DNA from: Micromonospora haikouensis | GTDB lineage: Bacteria; Actinomycetota; Actinomycetes; Mycobacteriales; Micromonosporaceae | Assembly (NCBI RefSeq): GCF_900091595.1 | Contig: NZ_FMCW01000007.1 | Coordinates: 124,001 to 188,000 of the forward strand | Length of the DNA stretch: 64,000 nt | Direction: 5' to 3' | In this document: one piece after another, positions 1-8,143 of the stretch | Position numbering within the stretch: the first letter of the stretch is position 1 | How the letters are laid out: every line of letters starts with the position of its first letter | Made by a program: the position numbers and the translations under genes | Notes under the pieces: generated by a model | The model's database searches: none | The model's input: the letters and a program-made list of their open reading frames with translations, nothing else | What the model was told of the DNA's origin: nothing

Positions 1-238
1 CGGCTACCGGGAGGCGGTGGCCGCCGCCGACTCCCCGGTGACCCGGGCCGGCGAGCGGGTACGCGGCCACGAGTTCCACCGCACCGTCACCGACCCCGGC
101 CACGGAGACACCCCGGCGTGGCGCTTCGACGGCGCGGCGCACGGCTTCGTCGACGGTCGGGTGCACGCCTCCTACCTGCACGTCCACTGGGCCGGCCGGC
201 CGCACGCCGCCCGCCGCCTCGTGCAGGCGTGCCGGTGA
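1..238 (+). CDS. cobB: Cobyrinic acid a,c-diamide synthase, C-terminal fragment
   Basis: Only the last 78 codons or so are in the window; the 5' end lies upstream. The reading frame starts at base 2 and ends at TGA 236-238. The tail has the form of the glutamine amidotransferase-like C-terminus of CobB/CbiA: a GHEFH segment followed by an ASYLHVHW segment that carries the conserved His near the end of the class. The family amidates the a and c side chains of cobyrinic acid using glutamine and ATP. The next gene starts at GTG 235, overlapping this stop, which fits a cobalamin operon. Function rests on the short tail plus the context. Confidence 0.8.
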   Translation, partial: GYREAVAAADSPVTRAGERVRGHEFHRTVTDPGHGDTPAWRFDGAAHGFVDGRVHASYLHVHWAGRPHAARRLVQACR

Positions 239-1086
239 CCGCCCCGGCGGCGCGCCCCGCCCCGGCGGCGCTCCCCGACGGGCCCGTGCTGACCGGCGTC
301 GGGGTCGGGCCGGGCGACCCGGAGCTGCTGACCGTGAAGGCGGTGCGGGTGCTGCGCGAGGCCGACGTGGTGTTCGTCCCGGTGATGGCCGAGCGCCCCG
401 ACGACGCGCCCGGTCCCGACCCTGACGCCCCGGCCGGTCCCGACGGGACCGGGACCGACCCGGGGACGGCGGACGGCGGCGGGCGGGCCGAGGCGACCGT
501 CCGGTCGTACGTGGACGGTGGCCGGGTGCGACGGCTGCCGTTCGCCCTCGACGACCGGGGCGGCGTCACCGCCCGCCGCCGGGCCGCCTGGGACGCCGCC
601 GCCCGCGCCGTCACCGCCGCGTTCGACGCCGGTGCCGCCCGGGTCGCGTTCGCCACCATCGGCGACCCGAACGTCTACTCCACCTTCGGTTACCTGGCCC
701 ACGGCGTGCGCGCGCTGCGGCCGGCGGTGCGGGTCGACACGGTGCCCGGGATCACCGCCATGCAGGACCTCGCCGCCCGCAGCGGCACCGTGCTCTGCGA
801 GGGGCGCGAGCCGCTGACCCTGCTGCCCGCCACCGCCGGGCCGGAGCTGTTCGCCGCCGCCCTGGCCGGGCCGGGGACGGTCGTCGCGTACAAGGGCTGG
901 CGGCGGCACCCCGAGCTGGTGGCCGAGCTGCGCCGGCAGGGCCGCCTCGGCGACGCGGTGCTGGGCCGGGGGCTCGGCCTGCCCGGGGAACGGATCGGCC
1001 CGGCGGACCCCGACGACGGCGACCTGCCGTACCTGTCGACGCTGCTCGTCCCGGCCCGCCGGGACACCCGGGGAGGCAAGCTGTGA
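235..1086 (+). CDS. cobI: Precorrin-2 / cobalt-factor II C20-methyltransferase
   Basis: A 283-residue SAM-dependent tetrapyrrole methylase that would methylate C20 of (cobalt-)precorrin-2. The glycine-rich N-terminal loop GVGVGPGDP is at about residues 21-29 and is followed by the usual LLTVKAVRVLREADVV helix-strand. Further family motifs include IGDPNVYSTF and the VPGITAMQ segment. GTG 235 is chosen because it overlaps the cobB stop (GTGA), and it places the glycine loop at the normal distance from the N-terminus. A run rich in Asp, Gly and Pro at roughly residues 55-80 is longer than in typical CobI and looks like a surface insertion. It is coupled to cobM at the 3' end by another GTGA overlap. 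Confidence 0.9.
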   Translation: MTAPAARPAPAALPDGPVLTGVGVGPGDPELLTVKAVRVLREADVVFVPVMAERPDDAPGPDPDAPAGPDGTGTDPGTADGGGRAEATVRSYVDGGRVRRLPFALDDRGGVTARRRAAWDAAARAVTAAFDAGAARVAFATIGDPNVYSTFGYLAHGVRALRPAVRVDTVPGITAMQDLAARSGTVLCEGREPLTLLPATAGPELFAAALAGPGTVVAYKGWRRHPELVAELRRQGRLGDAVLGRGLGLPGERIGPADPDDGDLPYLSTLLVPARRDTRGGKL

Positions 1087-1967
1087 CCACCGCAGGAGAC
1101 ACCGACGGCACGCCGGCGACCACGGGGAAGGTGTGGTTCGTCGGCGCCGGGCCGGGCGCGGCCGACCTGCTCACCCTGCGCGCCGCCCGGGTGATCGGCG
1201 CGGCCGACGTGGTGGTCTGGGCGGCGAGCCTGGTGCACGCCGACGTGCTCACCCACGCCCGCGCCGACGCCGAGATCGTCGACTCCTCGCAACTGCCGAT
1301 GGAGGGCGTGCTGCCGCTCTACGAGCGGGCCGCCGCCCGGGGGCTGACGGTGGCGCGGATCCACTCGGGCGACCCGGCGCTGTGGGGGGCGGTGCAGGAG
1401 CAGCTCGACCTGTGCCGGGCCCTCGGGCTGGCCGTCGAGGTGGTGCCCGGCGTGTCCGCGTTCACCGCCGTCGCCGCGCTCGTCGGCCGGGAGCTGACCA
1501 TTCCCGAGGTCGCCCAGTCGGTGATCCTCACCCGCCTCGAAGGCGGCAGGACGCCGATGCCGCCCGGCGAGCGGGTCCGCGACTTCGCCCGGCACGGCAC
1601 CACCATGGCGCTGTTCCTCTCCGCCGCCCGCTCCGGGCAGGTGCAGGCCGAGCTGCTGGCCGGCGGCTACCCGGCGGACACCCCGGCCGTGGTGGCCTAC
1701 CAGGCGACGTGGCCGGACGAGCTGGTGGTGCGCTGCACCGTCGGCACCCTGGAGGCCACCGTCAAGCGGCACCGGCTGTGGAAACACACCCTGTTCCTGG
1801 TCGGGCCGGCGCTGGCCGCCGCCGGCACCCGCTCGCACCTCTATCACCCCGGGCACTTCCACACCTTCCGCCGGGCCGAGCCGGCCGCCCGCGCGCAGCT
1901 GCGCCGCCGCCGCGAGGCGACCCCCGGCGACGACGGCGGGGCCGCCGGGACAGGGCGGGCCGGATGA
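1083..1967 (+). CDS. cobM: Precorrin-4 / cobalt-precorrin-4 C11-methyltransferase
   Basis: A 294-residue tetrapyrrole methylase; the family moves corrin synthesis on by methylating C11. The SAM loop GAGPGAADLLT starts at residue 21. The HSGDPALWGAVQEQ segment and VVPGVSAFTAVAALVGRELT are typical of CobM/CbiF, as is the SQLPMEGV stretch near residue 70. It starts at GTG 1083, sharing four bases with cobI, and its TGA overlaps the ATG of cbiD. The basic C-terminal tail after the core (PAARAQLRRRREATPG) is not conserved in the family. The assignment is secure at family level; whether the natural substrate already holds cobalt is inferred from cbiD, cbiG and cbiX nearby. Confidence 0.93.
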   Translation: MTTAGDTDGTPATTGKVWFVGAGPGAADLLTLRAARVIGAADVVVWAASLVHADVLTHARADAEIVDSSQLPMEGVLPLYERAAARGLTVARIHSGDPALWGAVQEQLDLCRALGLAVEVVPGVSAFTAVAALVGRELTIPEVAQSVILTRLEGGRTPMPPGERVRDFARHGTTMALFLSAARSGQVQAELLAGGYPADTPAVVAYQATWPDELVVRCTVGTLEATVKRHRLWKHTLFLVGPALAAAGTRSHLYHPGHFHTFRRAEPAARAQLRRRREATPGDDGGAAGTGRAG

Positions 1968-3115
1968 CGTACCCCGAGCCGGAGCTGCGTGAGCCGGACC
2001 TGCCGCGTACCGCGAAGGTCCGGCCCACCGCGCTGCGCACCGGCTGGACGACCGGCGCGTGCGCCACCGCGGCGGCGAAGGCGGCGGTGACCGCGCTGGT
2101 CACCGGCGTGCCGCAGCGGCAGGTGGAGATCGGCCTGCCCGCCGGCAGCCGGGTGGCCTTCCCCGTGGCCCGCTGCGACCTCGCCGACCCGCCCGGCGCG
2201 GGCGCGGAGGCCGTGGTCGTCAAGGACGCCGGGGACGACCCGGACGTCACGCACGGCGCGCACCTCACCGCCACCGTCGGCTGGCGCGACGCCCCCGGCC
2301 TCGACCTGGCCGGCGGGCCGGGCGTCGGCACCGTCACCAAGCCGGGCCTCGGGCTCGCCGTCGGCGGCCCGGCGATCAACGAGACCCCGCGCCGCATGAT
2401 CGGCCAGGCCGTCGCCGAGGTGGTCGACCTCACCGAGGTCGGGGTACGGGTGGTCATCAGCGTCCCCGGCGGGGAGGTGATGGCCCGCAAGACCACCAAC
2501 CGGCGGCTCGGCATCCTCGGCGGCATCTCCATCCTCGGCACCACCGGGATCGTGCGGCCCTTCTCGACGGCGTCCTGGCGGGCCAGCGTGGTGCAGGCCG
2601 TGCACGTCATGGCCGCCCAGGGGGAGCGGACGGTGGTGCTGTGCACCGGCGGGCGCACCGAACGGGCCGCCCGCGCCCTGCTGCCCGACCTGCCCGAGGT
2701 GTGCTTCGTCGAGGTCGGCGACTTCACCGGCGCGGCCGTCACCGCCGCCGTCGGCGACGGCCTGACCCGGGTGGCGTTCGTCGGGATGGCCGGCAAGCTG
2801 GCCAAGCTCGCCGCCGGGGTGCTGATGACCCACTACACGCGCTCCAAGGTGGACCTGTCGCTGCTCGGCGCGGTCACCGCCGACGCCGGCGGGGGGCCGG
2901 CCCTGGTGGCCGAGGTGGTGGTGGCGAACACCGGACGGCACGCGTACGAGCTGTGGGAGGCCGCCGGGCTGCTGCGCCCCGCCGGGGACCTGCTCTGCGC
3001 CCGGGTCCGCCAGGTGCTGCTGCGCTTCGCCGGGCACGCCGTCGACGTCGACGTGGCGATGGTCGACTTCGCCGGGGAGCGCCTCGTTGCCTCCTCGGGC
3101 CGGTGGGCGCCGTGA
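1964..3115 (+). CDS. cbiD: Cobalt-precorrin-5B C1-methyltransferase
   Basis: A 383-residue CbiD protein. The hallmark TGWTTGACATAAAKA lies at residues 26-40, and a second conserved block, KPGLGLAVGGPAINETPRRMI, is present (about residues 126-146). CbiD belongs to the oxygen-independent branch and methylates C1 of cobalt-precorrin-5B after loss of the two-carbon fragment. ATG 1964 overlaps the cobM stop. Sixteen bases separate its stop from the chosen start of cbiET. Together with cbiG and cbiX it argues for early cobalt insertion even though the surrounding methyltransferases are often annotated with aerobic-pathway names. Confidence 0.93.
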   Translation: MTYPEPELREPDLPRTAKVRPTALRTGWTTGACATAAAKAAVTALVTGVPQRQVEIGLPAGSRVAFPVARCDLADPPGAGAEAVVVKDAGDDPDVTHGAHLTATVGWRDAPGLDLAGGPGVGTVTKPGLGLAVGGPAINETPRRMIGQAVAEVVDLTEVGVRVVISVPGGEVMARKTTNRRLGILGGISILGTTGIVRPFSTASWRASVVQAVHVMAAQGERTVVLCTGGRTERAARALLPDLPEVCFVEVGDFTGAAVTAAVGDGLTRVAFVGMAGKLAKLAAGVLMTHYTRSKVDLSLLGAVTADAGGGPALVAEVVVANTGRHAYELWEAAGLLRPAGDLLCARVRQVLLRFAGHAVDVDVAMVDFAGERLVASSGRWAP

Positions 3116-3131
3116 TCCCGCGGAGGGGCCG

Positions 3132-4499
3132 GTGGGCGGCGTGACCGGCAGCGGGTCCCCCGGGGCCCGTCTCGCCGAGGCTCTCGTGACCGTCGTCGGC
3201 ATCGACACGGGCGGCGCGTCGCCGCACCCCGCCGCCGCCGGGGCCCTCGCCGGGGCGCGGCTGGCCGTCGGCGCGGCCCGGCACCTCGCCGCCGTCGCGC
3301 TGCCCGCCGGCTGCGCCACGGTCACCCTCGGCCCGCTCGCCCCCGCGCTGGCCCGGGTGGCTGCCGCCGTCGCCGCCGGCACGCCCACGGTGGTGCTGGC
3401 CAGCGGCGACCCGGGGCTGTTCGGCATCGTCCGCCGGCTGCGCGCCCAGGGGCTGCCCCTGCGGGTGCTGCCCGCCGTGTCCAGCGTGGCCGCCGCGTTC
3501 GCCCGCGCCGGCCTGCCCTGGGACGGCGCGGCCGTGGTCAGCGCGCACGGCCGCGACCTGCGGCCCGCGCTCAACGCCGCCCGGGCGCTGCCGGCGGTCG
3601 CCGTGCTCACCGCCCCCGGCGCGGGGGCCGCCGAGATCGGCGCGGGCCTGGTCGGCTGGCCGCGCCGGCTCGTCGTCGCCGAGCACCTCGGCACCCCGGC
3701 CGAGCGGATCGTCGAGACCACCCCGCAGGCCGCCGCCGTCACCACCTGGGCCGACCCGCACGTGCTGCTCAGCCTCGCCGACCCGGCACCGGCCGACCGG
3801 CCCGGCCCCGCCGCCGATCTCGGCACCGGCCCGGCGGCGGCCGGCGCGGCGGCGATCGGGGCGGTCGCCGGGGCGCGCGCCGACAACCAGCCGGCCGCCG
3901 CGCCCGCCGGGGGCTGGGCGCTGCCCGAGGACGCCTACGTCCACCGCGACTCGATGATCACCAAGGCGGAGGTGCGGGCCCTCGCCGTGGCCCGGCTGCG
4001 GCCCCGCCTCGGCCGGCTCGTCTGGGACGTCGGCGCGGGCAGCGGCTCCGTCGGCATCGAGTGCGCCCTGCTCGGCGCGGCCGTGATCGCCGTCGAACGC
4101 GACCCGGACGCCGTCGACCTCGTCCGGCGCAACGCCGCCGCGCACCGGGTCGACGTGCGGGTCGTCACCGGGGCCGCCCCGGCGGCGCTGGCCGGGCTGC
4201 CCGACCCGGACGCCGCCTTCGTCGGCGGCGGCGGCCTGGCCGCGCTCGCCGCCGTGGCCGCCCGCCGGCCCGCCCGCGTGGTCGCCGCCCTCGCCGCCCT
4301 GGACCGGGTCGCCCCCGCCCTCGACCTGCTGCGCGGGCACGGCTACCGCGCCGAGGGCGTGCAGCTGTCCGCCGCCCGGCTGGCCGACCTGCCCGGCGGG
4401 TCGGTGCGGCTCGCCGCCACCAACCCGGTGTTCGTCCTCACGGCCGACCGCCCACCCCTCACCGCCGACCGCCCACCTTCCCCCGGGGAGCGCAGATGA
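3132..4499 (+). CDS. cobL: Fused cobalt-precorrin-7 C5-methyltransferase / C15-methyltransferase (decarboxylating), CbiE-CbiT
   Basis: A two-domain protein of about 455 residues. The first half (to about residue 210) is a tetrapyrrole methylase (CbiE) starting VTVVGIDTGG, with SGDPGLFG and LPAVSSVAAAFAR blocks. The second half (about 255-440) is a Rossmann methyltransferase (CbiT) with DSMITKAEVRALAV and the SAM loop VWDVGAGSGSVGIE. The fusion performs C5 and C15 methylation plus decarboxylation of the C12 acetate. GTG 3132 is favoured because GGAGG ends five bases upstream; GTG 3141 is an alternative that would remove three residues. The linker between the domains is long and Ala/Pro/Asp-rich. 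The stop overlaps the ATG of the next gene. Confidence 0.9.
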   Translation: MGGVTGSGSPGARLAEALVTVVGIDTGGASPHPAAAGALAGARLAVGAARHLAAVALPAGCATVTLGPLAPALARVAAAVAAGTPTVVLASGDPGLFGIVRRLRAQGLPLRVLPAVSSVAAAFARAGLPWDGAAVVSAHGRDLRPALNAARALPAVAVLTAPGAGAAEIGAGLVGWPRRLVVAEHLGTPAERIVETTPQAAAVTTWADPHVLLSLADPAPADRPGPAADLGTGPAAAGAAAIGAVAGARADNQPAAAPAGGWALPEDAYVHRDSMITKAEVRALAVARLRPRLGRLVWDVGAGSGSVGIECALLGAAVIAVERDPDAVDLVRRNAAAHRVDVRVVTGAAPAALAGLPDPDAAFVGGGGLAALAAVAARRPARVVAALAALDRVAPALDLLRGHGYRAEGVQLSAARLADLPGGSVRLAATNPVFVLTADRPPLTADRPPSPGERR

Positions 4500-6196
4500 C
4501 CCGCATCGGACTCGTCGCGGCCACCGCCGCCGGCCGCCGGCACGCCCGCACCCTCGCCGCCGCCTGGCCGCACGCCCGGCTCGTCGAGGCCGACACCGCC
4601 GCCGACGCGCTGCGCGCCGCGTTCACCGGCCACGACGCCGTGGTCGCGTTCCTCGCCACCGGGGCGGTGGTGCGGATCCTCGCCCCGCTGCTCGGCGACA
4701 AGCGCACCGACCCGGCCGTCGTGGTCGTCGACGAGGCCGCCCGGCACGCCGTGGCGCTGCTCGGCGGGCACGCCGGGGGCGCGAACGCCCTCGCCGCCGA
4801 CGTCGGCGCGCTGCTCGACGCCCGGCCGGTGGTCACCACCGCCACCGACGCGGTCGACCTCCCCGGCCTGGACACCCTCGGCTGGCCCGTCGAGGGGGCG
4901 GTCGCCGCCGTGACCCGGGCCCTGCTCGACGGCGAGCCGGTGCGGCTGGTCGCCGACGCGGCCTGGCCGCTGCCGGCCCTGCCGCCGCACGTGCGCCCCG
5001 ACGCCCCCGCCGACGCGCACCGGCTGCTCGTCACCGACCGGGTGGTGCCGCCCGACGGGCGCACCGCCGTGCTCCGGCCGCCGTCGCTGGTCGTCGGCGT
5101 GGGCGGCAGCCGGGGCGTGCCCGCCGGGCAGGTGCGCGACCTGCTCGACCGGGTGCTCGCCGCCGCCGGCCTGAGCCCGGCCAGCGTCCGCTGCCTGGCC
5201 AGCGCCGACATCAAGGCCGACGAGGCGGGCATCCGGGCGACCGCCGACGCGCTCGGCGTACCCCTGGTGACGCATCCCGCGGCGGACCTGGCGGCCGTTG
5301 ACGTGCCGCACCCCAGCGAGGTGGTCCGCGCGGCCGTCGGCACGCCCAGCGTCGCGGAGGCCGCCGCGCTGCTCGGCGAGCCCGGCCGGCGCGCCGACGC
5401 GGCGCTCGTCGCGCCGAAGACCGCGTCGGCGATGGCCACCGTCGCGGTGGCCCGGCACGCCCCGCGCGGCCGGCTCGCGATCGTCGGCCTCGGCCCCGGC
5501 GCGGCCGACCTGCGCACCCCCCGCGCCCTCGCCGAGCTGCGCCGCGCCGCCGTGGTCGTCGGCCTCGACCAGTACGTCGACCAGGTGCGCGACGTGCTGC
5601 GCCCCGGCACCCGGATCCTCGCCAGCGGCCTCGGCGCGGAGGAGGAACGCGCCCGCGTCGCCGTCGCCGAGGCGACCGCCGGGCACGCCGTGGCGCTGGT
5701 CGGCTCCGGCGACGCCGGGGTGTACGCGATGGCCAGCCCCGCCCTGGAGCACGCCGACGACCGCATCGACGTCGTCGGCGTCCCTGGGGTGACCGCCGCG
5801 CTCGCCGCGTCGGCGCTGCTCGGCGCGCCGCTGGGCCACGACCACGCCTACCTGAGCCTGTCCGACCTGCACACCCCGTGGGAGGTCATCGAGCGGCGCG
5901 TCGCCGCCGCCGCGGAGGGCGACTTCGTGGCGCTGCTGTACAACCCGCGCAGCCGCGCCCGGGACTGGCAGCTCGCCGCCGCGCTGAAGACGTTCGCCGC
6001 GCACCGGCCGCCGAACACCCCGGTCGGGGTGGTGCGCAACGCCAGCCGGCCCGGCGAACGGGTGCACCTGGCCACCCTCGCCACCCTCGACGCGGCCGTG
6101 GTCGACATGTACAGCGTGGTGGTGGTCGGCAGCAGCCGCACCCGGCTCGTCGCCGGCCGGATGGTCACCCCGCGCGGCTACCGGTGGCGCGCGTGA
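4496..6196 (+). CDS. cbiG-cobJ: Fused cobalt-precorrin-5A hydrolase and precorrin-3B C17-methyltransferase (CbiG-CobJ)
   Basis: A 566-residue fusion. Residues 1 to about 320 are CbiG: an N-terminal part with AFLATGAVVRILAPLLGDKR and LLGGHAGGANALA, then the C-terminal CbiG part with VVGVGGSRGVPAGQV and SADIKADEAGI. From residue 326 a tetrapyrrole methylase (CobJ/CbiH) begins with RLAIVGLGPGAADLRTP and continues through SGDAGVYAMA, VPGVTAALAA and ALLYNPRSRAR. CobJ/CbiH contracts the ring and CbiG opens the resulting lactone, so the fusion joins two consecutive steps. Such fusions are known in actinobacteria. ATG 4496 overlaps the cobL stop, and the 3' end overlaps the ferredoxin start. Confidence 0.92.
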   Translation: MTRIGLVAATAAGRRHARTLAAAWPHARLVEADTAADALRAAFTGHDAVVAFLATGAVVRILAPLLGDKRTDPAVVVVDEAARHAVALLGGHAGGANALAADVGALLDARPVVTTATDAVDLPGLDTLGWPVEGAVAAVTRALLDGEPVRLVADAAWPLPALPPHVRPDAPADAHRLLVTDRVVPPDGRTAVLRPPSLVVGVGGSRGVPAGQVRDLLDRVLAAAGLSPASVRCLASADIKADEAGIRATADALGVPLVTHPAADLAAVDVPHPSEVVRAAVGTPSVAEAAALLGEPGRRADAALVAPKTASAMATVAVARHAPRGRLAIVGLGPGAADLRTPRALAELRRAAVVVGLDQYVDQVRDVLRPGTRILASGLGAEEERARVAVAEATAGHAVALVGSGDAGVYAMASPALEHADDRIDVVGVPGVTAALAASALLGAPLGHDHAYLSLSDLHTPWEVIERRVAAAAEGDFVALLYNPRSRARDWQLAAALKTFAAHRPPNTPVGVVRNASRPGERVHLATLATLDAAVVDMYSVVVVGSSRTRLVAGRMVTPRGYRWRA

Positions 6197-6393
6197 CCGC
6201 CCCCGTGACCATCGACGGCTGCCAGGGATGCGGCGCGTGCCTGCTGACCTGCCCCACCCACGCGATCCGACCCACCCCCGGCGGGCTGCTGGTCCGCGCG
6301 CAGGCGTGCACCGGCTGCCTGGAGTGCCTGGAGATCTGCCCGGTCGACGCCATCCGCGTCACCGGCACCGACCCCTGTGGAGGAACCCGATGA
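6193..6393 (+). CDS. Small 2[4Fe-4S] ferredoxin in the cobalamin operon
   Basis: A 66-residue ferredoxin with two full cluster motifs, CQGCGACLLTCP and CTGCLECLEICP, that should bind two [4Fe-4S] clusters. GTG 6193 overlaps the stop of cbiG-cobJ; GTG 6184 lies in frame upstream, but 6193 keeps the same 4-base overlap style as its neighbours. Its stop overlaps the ATG of the permease gene. It plausibly supplies electrons to a reductive step of the corrin pathway, such as cobalt reduction or the ring-contraction enzyme. That role is inferred from operon position only. Confidence 0.88.
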   Translation: MTAPVTIDGCQGCGACLLTCPTHAIRPTPGGLLVRAQACTGCLECLEICPVDAIRVTGTDPCGGTR

Positions 6394-7553
6394 GTTCGAC
6401 CGTGGTCAGCGCCGCACCCCCGGCGGGCCGGTGGAGCCGCGCCGAGCGGGTACGCCTCGGTGGCATCGTGCTCGCCGTCGCCGTGCTGCACGTCGCCGGC
6501 TGGAGCCTCTACCTCTACTGGAACGGCCAGCCCGCGGCGGCCGGCGGGCTGGCCGGCGCCGGCACCCTCGCGTACGCCCTCGGGGTGCGGCACGCCTTCG
6601 ACGCCGACCACATCGCCGCCATCGACGACACCACCCGGCTGATGCTGCTGCGCGGCCGGCGTCCCGTCGGGGTCGGCTTCTTCTTCGCCCTCGGCCACAG
6701 CGCCGTGGTGCTGCTGCTCGCCCTGATCGTCGGGCTCGCCTCGACCAGCCTCGCCGGCCCGGGCCTGGCCCAGGCCCGCGAGGTGGGCGCCACCGTCGCG
6801 ATCGTCACCGCCACCCTGTTCCTGAGCCTCGTCGCCGGCCTCAACGCCGTGGTGCTCGGCGGCCTGGCCCGGCTGTGGCGGCGGCTGCGCCACGGCGACC
6901 TCGACGAGCGGGAGCTGGACCTGCACCTGCTCAACCGGGGCCTGGTGCAGCGGGTGCTGGGCTCCCGGGCACGTTCGCTGGTGCGCTCGTCGTGGCACAT
7001 GGCGCCCGTCGGGTTCCTGTTCGGCCTCGGCCTGGAGACGGCCAGCGAGGTGACCCTGCTCGCCCTGTCGGCGAGCACCGCCGCCGCCGGTGGGCTGCCC
7101 GTGCTGGCCCTGCTCACCCTGCCGCTGCTCTTCGCCGCCGGGATGTCCGCCATGGACACCGCCGACAGCCTGCTGATGAGCCGGGCGTACTCGTGGGCGT
7201 ACCGGCAGCCGGCCCGCCGGCTCTACTACAACCTCGCCACCACCGGCATGACCGTGCTCGTCGGTGCGCTCGTGGCCAGCGTCTACCTCGCCGGGCTGCT
7301 CGTCGACCACCTCGGGGTGTCCGCCCTGGCCGGGTACGCCACCCTCGCCGAGCACTTCGAGCAGCTCGGCTACGCCGTCGTGGCGCTGTTCGCCCTGGCG
7401 TGGGTCGCCGCCGCCGCGCTGTGGAAGCTGCGCCGTTACGACGAGCGCTACGGGGCCCCGGCCGCCGACCTTCCCGCCGAGCGGGGCGAGCGCGCCGAGC
7501 TGGGGGAGGCGGGCCGGGTCGACCGCGCCGTGCCCGGGACGGCGGACCGGTGA
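6390..7553 (+). CDS. Nickel/cobalt permease of the NiCoT (HoxN/NixA) family
   Basis: A 387-residue integral membrane protein with about eight hydrophobic segments. The NiCoT signature is present in the second membrane segment as RHAFDADHIAAIDDTTR (the HX4DH metal-selectivity motif), along with FFFALGHSAVVL, LFGLGLETASE and AGMSAMDTADS. It would import Co2+ (or Ni2+) at the cytoplasmic membrane and so feed the chelatase at the end of this operon. ATG 6390 has GGAGG at 6379-6383 and overlaps the ferredoxin stop. The C-terminal tail is charged and not membrane-embedded. Cobalt preference is inferred from context. Confidence 0.92.
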   Translation: MSSTVVSAAPPAGRWSRAERVRLGGIVLAVAVLHVAGWSLYLYWNGQPAAAGGLAGAGTLAYALGVRHAFDADHIAAIDDTTRLMLLRGRRPVGVGFFFALGHSAVVLLLALIVGLASTSLAGPGLAQAREVGATVAIVTATLFLSLVAGLNAVVLGGLARLWRRLRHGDLDERELDLHLLNRGLVQRVLGSRARSLVRSSWHMAPVGFLFGLGLETASEVTLLALSASTAAAGGLPVLALLTLPLLFAAGMSAMDTADSLLMSRAYSWAYRQPARRLYYNLATTGMTVLVGALVASVYLAGLLVDHLGVSALAGYATLAEHFEQLGYAVVALFALAWVAAAALWKLRRYDERYGAPAADLPAERGERAELGEAGRVDRAVPGTADR

Positions 7554-8143
7554 GCCGCGTCGTGCACCCGATCGAACGGCAGTCGTACGCGATCCTGCGC
7601 TCCCGGGTGGACCTGACCGGCCTGCCGCCGCTGACCCGGGCCGTCACCGAGCGGGTGGTGCACGCCAGCGCCGACCTGGACTACGTCACCGACCTGGTGT
7701 GCGACGAGGACGCCCTGGCCGGCGGGCTGGCCGCCCTGCGCGGTGGCGCCGCGGTCGTGACCGACGTGGCGATGGTCGCCGCCGGGATCACCCGCCCCGG
7801 CCCCGGGCCGGTCTGCCCGATCGCCGAGCCGGCCACGGCCGCCCTGGCCCGCGCGGCGGGCATCACCCGCTCGGCGGCGGCCGTGCGGGTGGCGTACGAC
7901 CGGGTGGGCCCCGGCGCGGTGTGGGTGGTCGGCTGCGCGCCCACCGCGCTGTTCGAACTGCTCGACCTCGGCGCGCGGCCGGCGCTGGTGGTCGGCCTGC
8001 CGGTCGGGTTCGTCGGCGCCGCCGAGAGCAAGGCGGCGCTGCGCGCCAGCGGCCTGCCCGCCGTGTCCAACGTCGGCGAGAAGGGCGGCTCGGCGGTCGC
8101 CGCCGCCGCCCTCAACGCCCTGCTGTACCTGGAGGAGACGTGA
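7550..8143 (+). CDS. cobH: Precorrin-8X methylmutase
   Basis: A 197-residue CobH/CbiC protein that moves the methyl group from C11 to C12 to form (cobalt-)hydrogenobyrinate. The family features are all here: HPIERQSYAILRSR near the start with the conserved His, RVVHASADLDYV, a DVAMVAAGI block, and the C-terminal GLPVGFVGAAESKAAL and VSNVGEKGGSAVAAAALNAL motifs. GTG 7550 overlaps the permease stop. The length matches the family. It is coupled to the chelatase gene by a GTGA overlap. Confidence 0.93.
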   Translation: MSRVVHPIERQSYAILRSRVDLTGLPPLTRAVTERVVHASADLDYVTDLVCDEDALAGGLAALRGGAAVVTDVAMVAAGITRPGPGPVCPIAEPATAALARAAGITRSAAAVRVAYDRVGPGAVWVVGCAPTALFELLDLGARPALVVGLPVGFVGAAESKAALRASGLPAVSNVGEKGGSAVAAAALNALLYLEET